Source: Abditibacteriaceae bacterium
GTDB lineage: Bacteria > Armatimonadota > Abditibacteriia > Abditibacteriales > Abditibacteriaceae
DNA: 64,000 nt
Direction of reading: 5' to 3'
Assembly (NCBI GenBank): GCA_019239895.1
Contig: JAFAZH010000015.1
Span: 1 to 64,000 of the forward strand
Shown here: in pieces, positions 35,228-44,596 of the stretch
Layout of the letters: each line of letters begins with the position of its first letter
How positions within the stretch are numbered: the stretch's first letter is position 1
Position numbers and translations under genes: made by a program
The notes under the pieces: model-generated
Told to the model about the DNA's origin: nothing
The model's database searches: none
The model's input: the letters and a program-made list of their open reading frames with translations, nothing else

Positions 35228-35567
35228 GGGGCAGCCTCAATTCCTGGCTTATCACATCAGACAGGAACTACTTTATATTATGCCATAGAAAGCACCCTCA
35301 ACAAAGACAAATTTTTGTCAATTGTTTTCAGTTCTTAGATTGTAAGAATTCAGACTCTTGGGTGCAAATTTTGTTAAGCAGGTGACAGCTTTGCTTAGTC
35401 CAAAAATCATGCCAAGACCGAATTTAGGGTGTCAATCTTTGTTGGTAATTGCGGCATTGTAACAAAGATTGATGACTACTCCGCACCCAGAATCTTCACT
35501 AATTTTAAGACCGCAAAATTCCCATTTGTGCCACTCGGAGTAAGGTTCACAGTCAAACAAAAGAATT
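35228..35567. other. Divergent promoter region, no gene
   Basis: This 340-base A/T-rich stretch lies between a leftward and a rightward gene, so it must hold two promoters. Candidate -10-like TATATTATG (about 35273) and TTTGTTAAG tracts occur, but no clear consensus pair was found. The rightward ketosynthase has no obvious ribosome-binding site (CAAAAGAATT before ATG). Confidence 0.4.
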
Positions 35568-36758
35568 ATGGAACGAATTGTTATTACAGGTATGGGCTGT
35601 GTGTGTCCCTTAGGCAATGATGTGCCATCATTTTGGGCGGCGCTTATAGCAGGTCAAAGTGGCATTCGGCCTCTCACCAAACTTGATACTTCCGGTTTGC
35701 GTAACGCGACCGGGGGCGAGGTGCAGAACTTCGATTGGAGTGATTACGGCGAAGAGGGCGACTGCGATGAAGCGTCGCAATTCGCCTTTGCCGCCGCGCA
35801 TGAAGCCATTGCCGACGCCCATCTCTCGGATGTGGCTCTGGCCCAGGCGGGAATGGTGTTCTCCACTAATTTCGGCGGCGCGGCTTCCTGGGAAACTGTC
35901 TGTGACATGATTCCCGATACGGGCGAAGTTGACGCTGAGCTTTTTCGCCAGTTCACCCTGGAAGACGCAGCCAATTACACGGCGGGGCGGCTCCATATTA
36001 ATGGCCCGCGTGTCACCCTGACTAATGCCTGTAGCAGCGGCGGCAACGCGATTGGCCTCGCTTGCGACTGGCTGCGGGTGGGTCGGTGCGACATCGCTTT
36101 AGCGGGCGGGCACGACGGGTTAGGATTATCTTCCCTGGCTGGCCTTTCTATCTTGCGCACCATTTCGCCAGAACTTTGCCGTCCTTTCGATAAGAACCGC
36201 AACGGCACCATCTTTGGTGAGGGCGCAGCCATGCTAGTGCTTGAAACGTGGTCTTCGGCGGAGCGGCGCAATGCCAAGGTTTATGCGGAAGTCGTGGGTT
36301 GGGCCGTGAATAACAATGCCTACCATTTAACCGCACCCGATAAAGATGGAGCGGGCTTACGCGCTGTCATGTCCGCCGCCCTTCGGGATGCCAACATCAG
36401 TCCGACGGAGATTGATTATATCAATGCTCACGGCACCGGAACGCCCTACAACGATTTGGCAGAAACCCAGGCGATTAAGGCCGTCTTGGGGGAACATGCG
36501 AAGCAGGTGCCAGTTAGCTCCATTAAAGCCGCCACCAGCCACACAATGGGCGCAGCAGGTGGATTGGAAGCTATCGCCACAGTGCAGGCTCTCATTGAGC
36601 AGAAACTTCCGCCCACCCTTAACTACGAAACTCCTGACCCAGAATGCGATTTGGATTATGTGCCGAACCAGGCACGCCCGGTAACGCTGCGGGTCGCTCT
36701 CTCAAATTCCTCTGGCATCGGCGGCAACAATGCCAGCCTGATTCTCAGAGTGGTGTAA
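35568..36758 (+). CDS. Beta-ketoacyl synthase, FabF/KAS II-type
   Basis: The 396-residue protein has the complete thiolase-fold catalytic set: nucleophile C155 in TNACSSGGNAIG, H288 in INAHGTGTPYND, K320 and H325 in SIKAATSHTMGAAG, and the GGNNASL-type end. Length is a little below FabF (about 410). It elongates an acyl chain on acyl carrier protein with malonyl-ACP. It is not next to other fab genes; acpS and a FabG-like gene are 13 kb to the left and a truncated ketosynthase-like gene 3 kb to the right. A secondary-metabolite or specialised lipid role is as likely as housekeeping. Confidence 0.88.
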   Translation: MERIVITGMGCVCPLGNDVPSFWAALIAGQSGIRPLTKLDTSGLRNATGGEVQNFDWSDYGEEGDCDEASQFAFAAAHEAIADAHLSDVALAQAGMVFSTNFGGAASWETVCDMIPDTGEVDAELFRQFTLEDAANYTAGRLHINGPRVTLTNACSSGGNAIGLACDWLRVGRCDIALAGGHDGLGLSSLAGLSILRTISPELCRPFDKNRNGTIFGEGAAMLVLETWSSAERRNAKVYAEVVGWAVNNNAYHLTAPDKDGAGLRAVMSAALRDANISPTEIDYINAHGTGTPYNDLAETQAIKAVLGEHAKQVPVSSIKAATSHTMGAAGGLEAIATVQALIEQKLPPTLNYETPDPECDLDYVPNQARPVTLRVALSNSSGIGGNNASLILRVV

Positions 36759-36786
36759 AGGGGCAGAAAGGCTGAAAGAACTTTTA

Positions 36787-39700
36787 TCAGCGAGCTACCA
36801 TCAGCCCTATTTGGCCGGAAGTGAGCCTGCCCTGTCCATCATAGACATCGTTCCACATCACCTTTACCTGATCCCCAACTCTTAAAGTTCCGGGCGCTAA
36901 GCTTAACGTGACGCTATGCAAAGCGCCGTTATAGCCTGCACTTTCGGCGGCGATGAGGTGGCCATTGACCTGTATGGTGTAATGAGTGGGATCGCTGGCC
37001 GTTGCTGCGTCGAGGGCACCATTGAAGCGAAGTTCCACCGCGTCGGTCACCGCATACGCCGCTGCCTGCGATAACCCAGTGGAAGAGACCGTGCGCGAAG
37101 CAACAAACTCATTTGGCCCGCGCAGAGTTGGTGTTGGAGTGGGGCCTACTGTCGGCGTGGGTATTATCGTTGGCCCTGGTGTCACGGTGGGAGTTGGGGT
37201 TGGTGTAGGAGTTGGGGTTGGTGTAGGAGTTGGGGTTGGTGTCGCTGTCGGCGTAGGTGTCGGCCTGAAGAAAGGCGTAAAAAGCCAAGTTAAGACGATG
37301 TTACCCATCTCACCCTTAGACGATGTGGTCGAGCCATTAAAACCGTCTACAGCTATGGAATAAACTCTGCCCTTGGCTACCCGAATTGTCACGGCACTAG
37401 TATTAGTGTTCGATGTAACGTTGTCGTTGCTGGCAATAAGTTTAAGCGCAGCTAGGCTACTGCCTGTATAAATTGCCAACAGAGTATTAAAGTTGCTGTT
37501 GGTCGTGGCCACCGACAGGGTGCCGTCGTCGGTGGCCGTCCAGCGATACCATACCGAATGGCCACCGCTATTGCCTGCATGTTTAGGCTCTCCAGGCTCT
37601 TTGGTGGCGTTAAAGTTATGGCCTAAGACATGATTGGCAATACCCGGTAAAGTGCCCGTTAAGGTTTGCGCTCTGGCGAAGTTATCGTTAGGGGGCGTAA
37701 GATAGACAAAAGTCCAGGCCAGGCTAAAACTCCCGGTGGCCCCATTGGAACCGTCAATTTCAATGTCATACGTCTGTCCCGCAGTGGTGGCGAAAATAAC
37801 ACTACTGGCACCATCGGTGCGTCCGGTTGCATCATCATTGTTGGCAACCATAGACAACGCACTTACTGCGTTTCCGGTATAGACGGCCAGCAGAGTATTG
37901 AACTTGCTGCCCGCTGTGGTTAAAGTCATGCGTCCATTGGCGGGGGGGGTCCAACGATACCACACGGAATGGCCGCCATCCGCTTTGCCATTGCCTTTAT
38001 AGGACGGCTCGCCAAACTCCTTGGAAGCATCCGTATTCGTCCCGAAAATGCGCCCGGAATTACCGCTAAAGGTAAGCGCATTCACAAAGTTATCATTGGA
38101 AGGAGCCTGCGATGGCTGCACAAAAATGTCGGCTGTCATGACTGCACCGGGGTCGCTGATATTTTTGACCGCCACATTGGTTACTGCACCGGCATAAGAA
38201 CGCGAATTGGGGATGGATACATTAGAGAAACTGCGGTCTTGGGTTGAGCCGGGATAGGGATCGCCAGCATCGCCTAGATTGGCATCCCGCGCTGAGGCCG
38301 CACTCTGCTCCAGGTCAAAAAGCCCATCCGCTTGTTCTAAGGCGACTCGATAGTGACCAGCATTCGTATGGCCAGGATACCATTCCTGGGTGTTATCCTG
38401 ATTTGAGGTGCTGGCTTTGGATTCATCAATATGATAGATCAAGAGTCCAGCACCAGGCAAGGCGCTATCAAAGCCTGTCCGTTGGCGATTTTCCACCAGA
38501 TAATACTCGTTGGAAGGTGCGCCATTGCTCCACAGCTTGTAAATCAAGCTGTTATTTTCCGCATTGGGGATACTGGCCCCCTGGATGTTAGTGGTAGGCG
38601 CGACAGGATTGTCCCAGCCCAACTGCATCTTACACCAGGCATCCATGTGCGCCGGAGTATCGCCGGGCGTGGTAAAACCATTGTTGCCGCCATAAGCCAT
38701 CAGACTCCATGCTCCCAATCCTTCCGACGAGTCATCTACATCGTAGAGATCAGGTAAGCCAAGGACATGGCCGTATTCATGGCAAAAGACGCCCACCGTG
38801 GCGATGCCTCTGGGGGAAAGTTCTGGCACTAAGATATATTTGTCTGCTCGAACGCCAGAACTGGTTGTAACGGCTCCTGGCCCGTCTCCATTATAAGTAG
38901 CATCATCGGCCAAGCTGCCCTCGTGCGACCACAGATCAGTTGCCACGCCGCTATCAGCCTCATCGGTGCCTTGGTGGATGACCTCCACGACATCCACTTT
39001 ACCGTCACCATCCTGGTCATAAGGCGCAAAGTCAAATCCCGCCGCGTCCGCCGCCGCAACCGCGTCCGCCACCAGTTCGCCCGGATGAGCATCATAGCTG
39101 GCACCATCCGTTTTAACTGCGGTGTTGCCACTTCCCGCATTCTGTCCATAGTAATCATGCGGGTGCGGAGCAGTAAACCAACCGACAATTCCATTGGGGC
39201 CGGGAGAAACGGTAAATTTACCGTGCGACATCTCCGAGTAGAGTCGTGACATGCTCCAACCGGTGCCAAACAGGAGATTATAGTAATCGTTCGCCTGGTA
39301 GGAGGGACTGCGGTCAGGAAAGTTGATTAAGATAACGGGGATATTGGCGATACCGACTCGGCCTTGTGCGGAACGGGTGGAGAATCCTTGCGCTGTGCGG
39401 TGGCGGGCGGCGGCGAGGCGTTGTGGAATCCAGGGAGATGTAGGGTGCCAGGGAGCCGTAGGCGGTGCCTGCTTGCCAACGACGGAAGTGGAGCGGCGGG
39501 AAACGCCAGGGCCACCGGGCAGAGCATAAACCCAGTAACCTGATTTCATGTCTACGGCGACCGGGTGACCATCGAGGGTTTCTTGCCAGTGAAACCATTC
39601 ATCACCCCGTTGCCGCACCAAAAAATGGGTGCCATCCGGCTGTGCCAGAGTATGAATGCGGGTCGTGGCTGGCCCCGCCCATGCCAAATGCGGGGCATAG

Positions 39701-39843
39701 CTATAAATTAAGATGGCCAATAGCACACCTAAAGTGGGCGTTGTGCATCTAAGCTTAATAGCAGGAAAAAATAAATTAAACTGTTGCAGCTTCATGAGAA
39801 AACAACATTTATCTGGTAGCAACGACAGCCTGATTAGCGACAC
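36787..39843 (-). CDS. Secreted M6-family metalloprotease with PPC repeats
   Basis: This protein has 1018 residues from the GTG at 39843; an ATG at 39795 gives 1002. A signal/anchor segment lies near 35-57 (ending LAWAGP). The M6 (immune inhibitor A-like) domain has IANIPVILINFPD, DQDGDGKVDVVEVIHQG, the zinc motif HEYGH (355-359) and the Met-turn segment SLMAYGG. Two pre-peptidase C-terminal-like beta domains follow, each starting PSNDNF/PPNDNF and containing GGHSVWYRWT. A PTPT linker and a last Ig-like domain (VELRFNGALDAATASDPTHY) complete the protein. It is likely an extracellular or surface protease. Confidence 0.85.
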   Translation of the reverse strand: MSLIRLSLLPDKCCFLMKLQQFNLFFPAIKLRCTTPTLGVLLAILIYSYAPHLAWAGPATTRIHTLAQPDGTHFLVRQRGDEWFHWQETLDGHPVAVDMKSGYWVYALPGGPGVSRRSTSVVGKQAPPTAPWHPTSPWIPQRLAAARHRTAQGFSTRSAQGRVGIANIPVILINFPDRSPSYQANDYYNLLFGTGWSMSRLYSEMSHGKFTVSPGPNGIVGWFTAPHPHDYYGQNAGSGNTAVKTDGASYDAHPGELVADAVAAADAAGFDFAPYDQDGDGKVDVVEVIHQGTDEADSGVATDLWSHEGSLADDATYNGDGPGAVTTSSGVRADKYILVPELSPRGIATVGVFCHEYGHVLGLPDLYDVDDSSEGLGAWSLMAYGGNNGFTTPGDTPAHMDAWCKMQLGWDNPVAPTTNIQGASIPNAENNSLIYKLWSNGAPSNEYYLVENRQRTGFDSALPGAGLLIYHIDESKASTSNQDNTQEWYPGHTNAGHYRVALEQADGLFDLEQSAASARDANLGDAGDPYPGSTQDRSFSNVSIPNSRSYAGAVTNVAVKNISDPGAVMTADIFVQPSQAPSNDNFVNALTFSGNSGRIFGTNTDASKEFGEPSYKGNGKADGGHSVWYRWTPPANGRMTLTTAGSKFNTLLAVYTGNAVSALSMVANNDDATGRTDGASSVIFATTAGQTYDIEIDGSNGATGSFSLAWTFVYLTPPNDNFARAQTLTGTLPGIANHVLGHNFNATKEPGEPKHAGNSGGHSVWYRWTATDDGTLSVATTNSNFNTLLAIYTGSSLAALKLIASNDNVTSNTNTSAVTIRVAKGRVYSIAVDGFNGSTTSSKGEMGNIVLTWLFTPFFRPTPTPTATPTPTPTPTPTPTPTPTPTVTPGPTIIPTPTVGPTPTPTLRGPNEFVASRTVSSTGLSQAAAYAVTDAVELRFNGALDAATASDPTHYTIQVNGHLIAAESAGYNGALHSVTLSLAPGTLRVGDQVKVMWNDVYDGQGRLTSGQIGLMVAR
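37193..37242. repeat. 18-bp direct repeat, three copies, inside the protease gene
   Basis: GTTGGGGTTGGTGTAGGA is repeated at 37193 and 37211 and partly at 37229. On the coding strand it encodes the Pro-Thr linker. Such repeats can change length by slippage. Confidence 0.85.
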
Positions 39844-39975
39844 ACAACAAGGCCCAACTCAACGTGTTGGCTCTTAATTTTACTTAGACCTACGATTAAG
39901 GTATTTTGTTCCAGATGTGGTGCCAGGCTATAGACGATTGGACAGCCTGGTAAGATGCATCATAATTTAAAAGCA

Positions 39976-40824
39976 ATGAATGAACTCCATTCTGTCGTTA
40001 TCACTGGCCTGGGCGCGGTGACAGCCCGTGGTGATATGACATCGCATCCATCACCAATTCCTGCCGCGCCCGACAACGTTGCGCCAGATGCCAGTAGCTT
40101 AGGCATCACAGGCTTCAAAATCGAGAATTATCTAACCTCGCAAAAGACCTATCTGGATCGCTGCACGGCTCTGGCTTTAGCGGGTAGTGCTCTGGCTTTA
40201 CGCGCTGCTGGGGTAGAATGGCCAGTGCCGGAGCATGGCTGGGACGCCCACGCCTTTGGTATTGTGCTGGGCACCCACTTGGGCTGTATTGAAACCATGA
40301 AGGGGTTCTGGGATAAAGCAATGGAGCGCGGCGTGCGTCATGCCAACCCGTTGCTTTTCTCGCATTCCTATTTCAATACGCCGATTTCTTTGTGCGCGAT
40401 TGAATTTGGGCTGCAAGGCTATCACACCACCTGCTGCGCCGGTCATGAGAGCGGGTTAGAAGCCGTCCACACGGCTTACAATGCGATTCGCCTGGGCCAT
40501 GCGCAAGCTGTTTTAGCCGGAGGTGTGGAAGCGATCACACCGACCCGCACACTTTGTGAAACCCCGGCAGCAGACGCCGCAGGGTCAGGCGAAGCCGCCG
40601 CGTTCTTTCTATTAGAAGAACAGGAGCACGCAACGCAACGTGGCGCAAATATTATAGCACCAGTAGATGAGGCGCTTTTTGAAGCAGCTATTACTCACCG
40701 TTCAGCCGTCAGAAGTAGTTATGGCGATTGCGGCGGTGCAGAAAGCGCATTATGCCTGGCTTTACATCTGCTTAATGACCATATTAACCACAGAGACATA
40801 GAGGCACAGAGAAAACGAAGTTAG
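39976..40824 (+). CDS. Half-length ketosynthase-like protein (beta-ketoacyl synthase N-terminal domain)
   Basis: The start at ATG 39976 (MNELHSVVITGLGAV) is preferred over 39955 because homology begins there. It gives 282 residues. The protein follows the KS N-terminal half: AFGIVLGTHLGCIE, NPLLFSHSYFN, then TTCCAGHESGLEAVHTAYNA, AVLAGGVEAI and GSGEAAAFFLLEE. The nucleophile alignment is unclear (CCAGHESG). The C-terminal half with the two histidines is absent. It resembles KS N-terminal-only or chain-length-factor-like partners. Its last codons (NHRDIEAQRKRS) are read out of the dispersed repeat, so the native end may have been replaced. Confidence 0.65.
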   Translation: MNELHSVVITGLGAVTARGDMTSHPSPIPAAPDNVAPDASSLGITGFKIENYLTSQKTYLDRCTALALAGSALALRAAGVEWPVPEHGWDAHAFGIVLGTHLGCIETMKGFWDKAMERGVRHANPLLFSHSYFNTPISLCAIEFGLQGYHTTCCAGHESGLEAVHTAYNAIRLGHAQAVLAGGVEAITPTRTLCETPAADAAGSGEAAAFFLLEEQEHATQRGANIIAPVDEALFEAAITHRSAVRSSYGDCGGAESALCLALHLLNDHINHRDIEAQRKRS

Positions 40825-40905
40825 CAGAGATTATTAAGGATAATAATGATAGCTTCCACTTCTATTCTCAAGTCTTCTCTGTGCCTCTGTGTCTCTGTGG
40901 TTAAT
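40783..40905. repeat. Inverted repeat, CCACAGAGACACAGAGGCAC type, second copy
   Basis: Arms 40783-40813 and 40875-40905 are complementary over about 31 bp with one mismatch. This is the same family as the copy at 22231-22382. The left arm overlaps the 3' end of the ketosynthase-like reading frame. Confidence 0.88.
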
Positions 40906-40934
40906 CAAATTTCAACAATTTAGAGGAATCGAAA

Positions 40935-41804
40935 GTGCAAGTTAAATTAGGTTGTAATCCTTTAACGTGGAGCGGCAAGAATGGCGGCTTTGAGGTTGCC
41001 GTGCGAGACATTGCCGCTATTGGTTTCCAGGGCGTTGAGCCACCCGTCGGAGCTTATTTAGAGCGATTAGAGGAACTTAAGAACCTGATCCAACAGAACC
41101 AGTTACAGTGCGCCTCCGCCTATACTTCTGGCGCGTTTGAAAATAGCGAACAGTTGCCCGAATTAATCACTAAGATTGTGCGAGTGGCCGCTGCCCTGCC
41201 CGACTTCGGCTGTGATCGTATTATTCTCAGTGCCGGGGGCAGGGGCACACAGCAGGGCGAATTTCCTGATGAAACCATCGAGCGATTTGCTGATGGCGTC
41301 AACGAGTGTGCCCGCCAGTGCTATGAAAAACATGGCGTCAAAAGCGTTTTCCATAACCATGCCTGGACGCTTATTGAGTCACCCCACGAAGTAGATTTAT
41401 TCATGGAGCTAACCGATCCTTATTTTGTTCTCGCCGGATTCGATACCGCCCAATTAGCCTATGGTGGCTATGAACCAGCCGAGGCATTCCGCAAATGGCG
41501 CACCCGCATTGGTTACGTTCATATTAAGGACAATAACCCAGCTCTTCCAACCGCGATGCCTATTGCGGAAAAGAACGCGCTGCGCGATAAGAAAAAGCGC
41601 GGCTTCCATGTTTTCTGGCCTTTGGGACAGGGTGCGCTTGGCGATGCCGGTTTAGATGCGGTCTTGGATGTGCTACGCGAAATCAACTACCAAGGCTGGA
41701 TTGTCAATGAGTTGGATTCGACCAGTAAATCGCCCCGTGAAGCCAATACCGCCAACTATGAGTGGTTGACAAAGCATATTCGTCCTGAAGAGCGTAATGG
41801 GTAA
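40935..41804 (+). CDS. Sugar phosphate isomerase/epimerase family protein (IolE/Hyi-like)
   Basis: This 289-residue TIM-barrel protein has a GTG start. Visible marks are LGCNPLTWSG, GFQGVEPPVGAY, FGCDRIILSAGGRG, SVFHNHAWTLIES, FVLAGFDTAQLAYGG, IGYVHIKDNN, FWPLGQGALG and WIVNELDSTS. The HNH, FDT-Q, H-KD and ELD elements supply the metal ligands of IolE/hydroxypyruvate-isomerase-like enzymes. The C-terminus has no extra domain. It is a different subfamily from the gene at 5822. No inositol genes are nearby, so the substrate is open. Confidence 0.85.
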   Translation: MQVKLGCNPLTWSGKNGGFEVAVRDIAAIGFQGVEPPVGAYLERLEELKNLIQQNQLQCASAYTSGAFENSEQLPELITKIVRVAAALPDFGCDRIILSAGGRGTQQGEFPDETIERFADGVNECARQCYEKHGVKSVFHNHAWTLIESPHEVDLFMELTDPYFVLAGFDTAQLAYGGYEPAEAFRKWRTRIGYVHIKDNNPALPTAMPIAEKNALRDKKKRGFHVFWPLGQGALGDAGLDAVLDVLREINYQGWIVNELDSTSKSPREANTANYEWLTKHIRPEERNG

Positions 41805-41836
41805 GTTATTAGGAAATTTGCAAAGCAGGTCATACC

Positions 41837-42610
41837 GTGTACGTTGCCCAGATTCGTTTCGCCATGCCTTCTGAAGCTGATGAAGAGCAGGCCCTTGAGG
41901 CGATTAACTTGTTTTTGGGATCACTGCGGGGGAATGGACAGCTCTGCGGGGCAGAAATTTCTCTGTTAGCTGCTACTCAAGGGTATTTCTCATTTGTCTT
42001 GATCCCGGATGAAGATGCTCTAGATGCAGCACATTATAATCGTTACGCCAAACAGTCTCTTGAAGATTTCAAAAAGATTGGTTTAGTAGCGCCTGAATTT
42101 ACCATTATTGGGCAAGATACTGATGCCGCTGATTCCTGCACTTGCGCAACTTCCGACTGGTATATTCTCTTTACAACTTATCTCAGCCTCGAATCCCCCC
42201 TGCATTGTGGCAACTGCTTTGGGCCAATCGCGTTATACCGCATCGCACCCACTTATGATGATGCAGAATACTATGACATCCATTGTTGGCAGGCGGATTA
42301 TCAAGCCTGTGATCAATTACAAATGAATTGTCAAACCCTCGAACGAAGTGCCACACGGCAGCTATCTCAACTCAACAGTTCCCTATCCCGCCAAGGTCGC
42401 AAAATTTGCAAAAAGATAACGCAAGCCAGTACCATCCCGACGTTTTATTACCTTTATCGTGATAAGGGAAATAGCCGAGAGGAAGAAGTTAGTCGTTTAT
42501 GCCCTTCTTGCCATCAAGAATGGTTTTTAGCGGAGCCAGTGCATGGTAAGTTCGACTTCAAATGTGACAGATGCCATCTCTTGTCGAACCTAGCTTGGGA
42601 TGTGCGTTAG
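41837..42610 (+). CDS. DUF2310 family zinc-ribbon protein
   Basis: The 257-residue protein starts at GTG 32 bases after the previous gene. The C-terminus has the family signature TFYYLYRDKG, then RLCPSCHQEW and FKCDRCHLLSNLAWDV, in which four cysteines (CPSC, CDRC) form a zinc ribbon. A second cysteine cluster, LHCGNCFGPI, sits near residue 117. DUF2310 proteins have been described as possible nucleic-acid-binding zinc-ribbon proteins, but no function has been shown. The N-terminal half is alpha/beta with no recognisable motif. Confidence 0.8.
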   Translation: MYVAQIRFAMPSEADEEQALEAINLFLGSLRGNGQLCGAEISLLAATQGYFSFVLIPDEDALDAAHYNRYAKQSLEDFKKIGLVAPEFTIIGQDTDAADSCTCATSDWYILFTTYLSLESPLHCGNCFGPIALYRIAPTYDDAEYYDIHCWQADYQACDQLQMNCQTLERSATRQLSQLNSSLSRQGRKICKKITQASTIPTFYYLYRDKGNSREEEVSRLCPSCHQEWFLAEPVHGKFDFKCDRCHLLSNLAWDVR

Positions 42611-42667
42611 TAGCCATAGCATTTAATTACATAATTTGCCAATGCTTTTAAGAGAAAGGAAGCCACC

Positions 42668-43105
42668 ATGAAGGTAGATGTCTCGCTGCTACTGCTTATC
42701 ACTATTGGCCTTTCGGCAGGTTTTGCTTCGGGGTTATTTGGCATAGGCGGTGGTGTCATCATCGTGCCCGCTCTGATCTACTTATTGGGATTTTCCCAAC
42801 ACAAGGCGACGGGCACCAGTCTGGTTATCCTGCTGCCGCCGGTCGGGTTGGGAGCCGTCTTAGAGTATTACCGCAATGGCAATGTGGATTGGAAAGCGGC
42901 GCTGGTGGTGGCTTTCACAGTTTTCCTGGGCGCATGGTTAGGGGCGATTTGCGCTAATAAATTAGCCGGGCCAATTCTTCGGCTCATGTTTGGCATCTTC
43001 GTGGTCTTCCTGGGTTTCTATACAGTGGCCGGAGCGTTAAGACGACTGGCTCAAGTCAAAAAGGAAGGAGGTCTGCACCGTCCCCTACCCCCAGCGCCTT
43101 CGTAA
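42668..43105 (+). CDS. TauE/SafE-family membrane transporter, half-size
   Basis: The 145 residues contain four hydrophobic helices. The diagnostic first repeat reads GLSAGFASGLFGIGGGVIIV, then PALIYLLGFSQHKATGTSLV, with the second G-rich helix FLGAWLGAICANKL. Full-length TauE/SafE proteins (about 250 residues) have two such repeats; here the gene ends after one. Half-size members are known and probably dimerise. Substrates in the family are sulfite, sulfoacetate and other organic anions. A GAGAAAGGAAG tract supports the ATG. Confidence 0.85.
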   Translation: MKVDVSLLLLITIGLSAGFASGLFGIGGGVIIVPALIYLLGFSQHKATGTSLVILLPPVGLGAVLEYYRNGNVDWKAALVVAFTVFLGAWLGAICANKLAGPILRLMFGIFVVFLGFYTVAGALRRLAQVKKEGGLHRPLPPAPS

Positions 43106-43225
43106 CTGCTTATCAGTTATAGATTTACGCAAAAGTGATAATTGAACCTCGCCTAACCCCTTCTCGTGGGAGGAATTAGGGGAGGTCGCCAGCGTGAGTT
43201 CTATAAGAATGCTCGGTAGTGCTGG

Positions 43226-44596
43226 CTACTTTAAATGCGAAATAGTCTTGAGCCGTGGCCAGTCTGTTTCTCGGACGCCCTCCACATGTCCATCTAAAAA
43301 GAGCGCATTGCGTTGGTGGTTGGCACGTTGGGGGTCGGCAGGGGGAACCGCTTCGTACACGATAATGGTCTCATCGCCTTTCGAGAAGTTTTCTAACACC
43401 TGCTCTGAGAAGGCTGTATTCCAGAGATACGGTGTGTCAGTGTCTGGCTGAAGGAGGACATCGGCATCGTCCAGGTAGGGCAGCAATTCCTTAGTTAAAG
43501 CCGCTTGGTCTTTCAGGGATGGCAGAGCACCCTCGTGTTGGGCAGCATACTTATGCAGCGCAACGCCAATCTGCTGCAAATTACTGAGTGATTCGTTCAA
43601 CTGCCCCACCATCATCCCTAGCACACCACTACCAAGGTAGCTCCTGGTGCCCGCTGGAGTTAACGGCATGGGCTGCTGACCATTCGCCTGCATCACCCAG
43701 ACCGCAGCGGGAGCGCCGTCTCTGGTTTCTCTGGTAAAGAATATCTGCTGACCATCCACCGACCAGAGCGGGGAAGAATCTATGTTGCGCCGGGGGCCAG
43801 TGAGTTGCGTCCGGTGCGAAGTATCGGCGTTCATTACGAAAATGTGGCAACCCTTGTCATTACCCTCCCCAACATAGGCGATACGTTGCCCGTCTGGAGA
43901 CCACGCTCCCATAGCCGCGCTCTCCGCGACCATCTGCCTGGCCTCGCTCCCATCGGCATTCATGATATAGAGATAGGCTGGGCCGGGTCGGTCTACAATG
44001 GTATAAAGAATTTGTCGTCCATCCGGCGACCACGCGGGCAGAAAGCCTTCACCCAGGTCACGGATATGGCTGCCGTCGGCCTCCATGATACAAATGTCAG
44101 TTGTGGTTCGGCCTGTTGCCGTCTGGGTATTAAAGGTGCCAAAGGCAATGTGCCGTCCATCGGGCGACCAGGCGGGGCAGGCCGCCAGGGTGTTAAGTTG
44201 CGTTAGCCGTTGTCGCTGGGTGCCATCCGCCTTCATCCGATAAATTTCGCCCTGTCCAGCCCCGTTTAATACCGTAAAAGCGATCTGCTGACCATCTGGT
44301 GCCCAGGCAGGATCAATATCTCGTTTACCAGTCAATCTCCTTAAGTGGGGGGCATCCCCCTGATTACCTATTGTGGAGTCAATCTTGTCGTTGGACACCT
44401 GCGTTAGATTCACGCTATGGGAGCCGTCCGGGTTCATCACGCAGATACTGGATCGATAACTGCCCACCCTACTGGTGAAATAGAGGACTTTATTGGGCGG
44501 GGTGGCCGCTGTCTGGCCCGGTGCTGGTTGTATAGCAATCAGGGACGCCAGGTTGAGCGCCACCCACAGTCTGGGCGGAGTGACAATTATTTTCAT
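43226..44596 (-). CDS. TolB-like PD40 beta-propeller with C-terminal H-X9-DG cassette
   Basis: This 456-residue protein has a signal peptide (about 1-27, ending QPAPGQ). Six PD40/WD40-like repeats follow with the motif ICVMNPDGSHSVNLTQ, then AWSPDGRHIAFGT, ILYTIVD and FVMNADTSHRTQLTG. From about residue 330 the prepilin-like cassette begins: LSNLQQIGVALHKYAAQHEG, ALPSLKDQA and FLDGHVEGVRETDWPRLKT. The last part is clearly homologous to the ends of the three proteins at 31.4-34.7 kb, so the cassette has been joined to an unrelated propeller. It is likely periplasmic or surface exposed. Confidence 0.75.
   Translation of the reverse strand: MKIIVTPPRLWVALNLASLIAIQPAPGQTAATPPNKVLYFTSRVGSYRSSICVMNPDGSHSVNLTQVSNDKIDSTIGNQGDAPHLRRLTGKRDIDPAWAPDGQQIAFTVLNGAGQGEIYRMKADGTQRQRLTQLNTLAACPAWSPDGRHIAFGTFNTQTATGRTTTDICIMEADGSHIRDLGEGFLPAWSPDGRQILYTIVDRPGPAYLYIMNADGSEARQMVAESAAMGAWSPDGQRIAYVGEGNDKGCHIFVMNADTSHRTQLTGPRRNIDSSPLWSVDGQQIFFTRETRDGAPAAVWVMQANGQQPMPLTPAGTRSYLGSGVLGMMVGQLNESLSNLQQIGVALHKYAAQHEGALPSLKDQAALTKELLPYLDDADVLLQPDTDTPYLWNTAFSEQVLENFSKGDETIIVYEAVPPADPQRANHQRNALFLDGHVEGVRETDWPRLKTISHLK

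Noticed and set aside
37193..37262. Possible CRISPR-like or satellite array
   Set aside because: The 18-bp units have no spacers and encode a Pro-Thr linker inside the protease gene.
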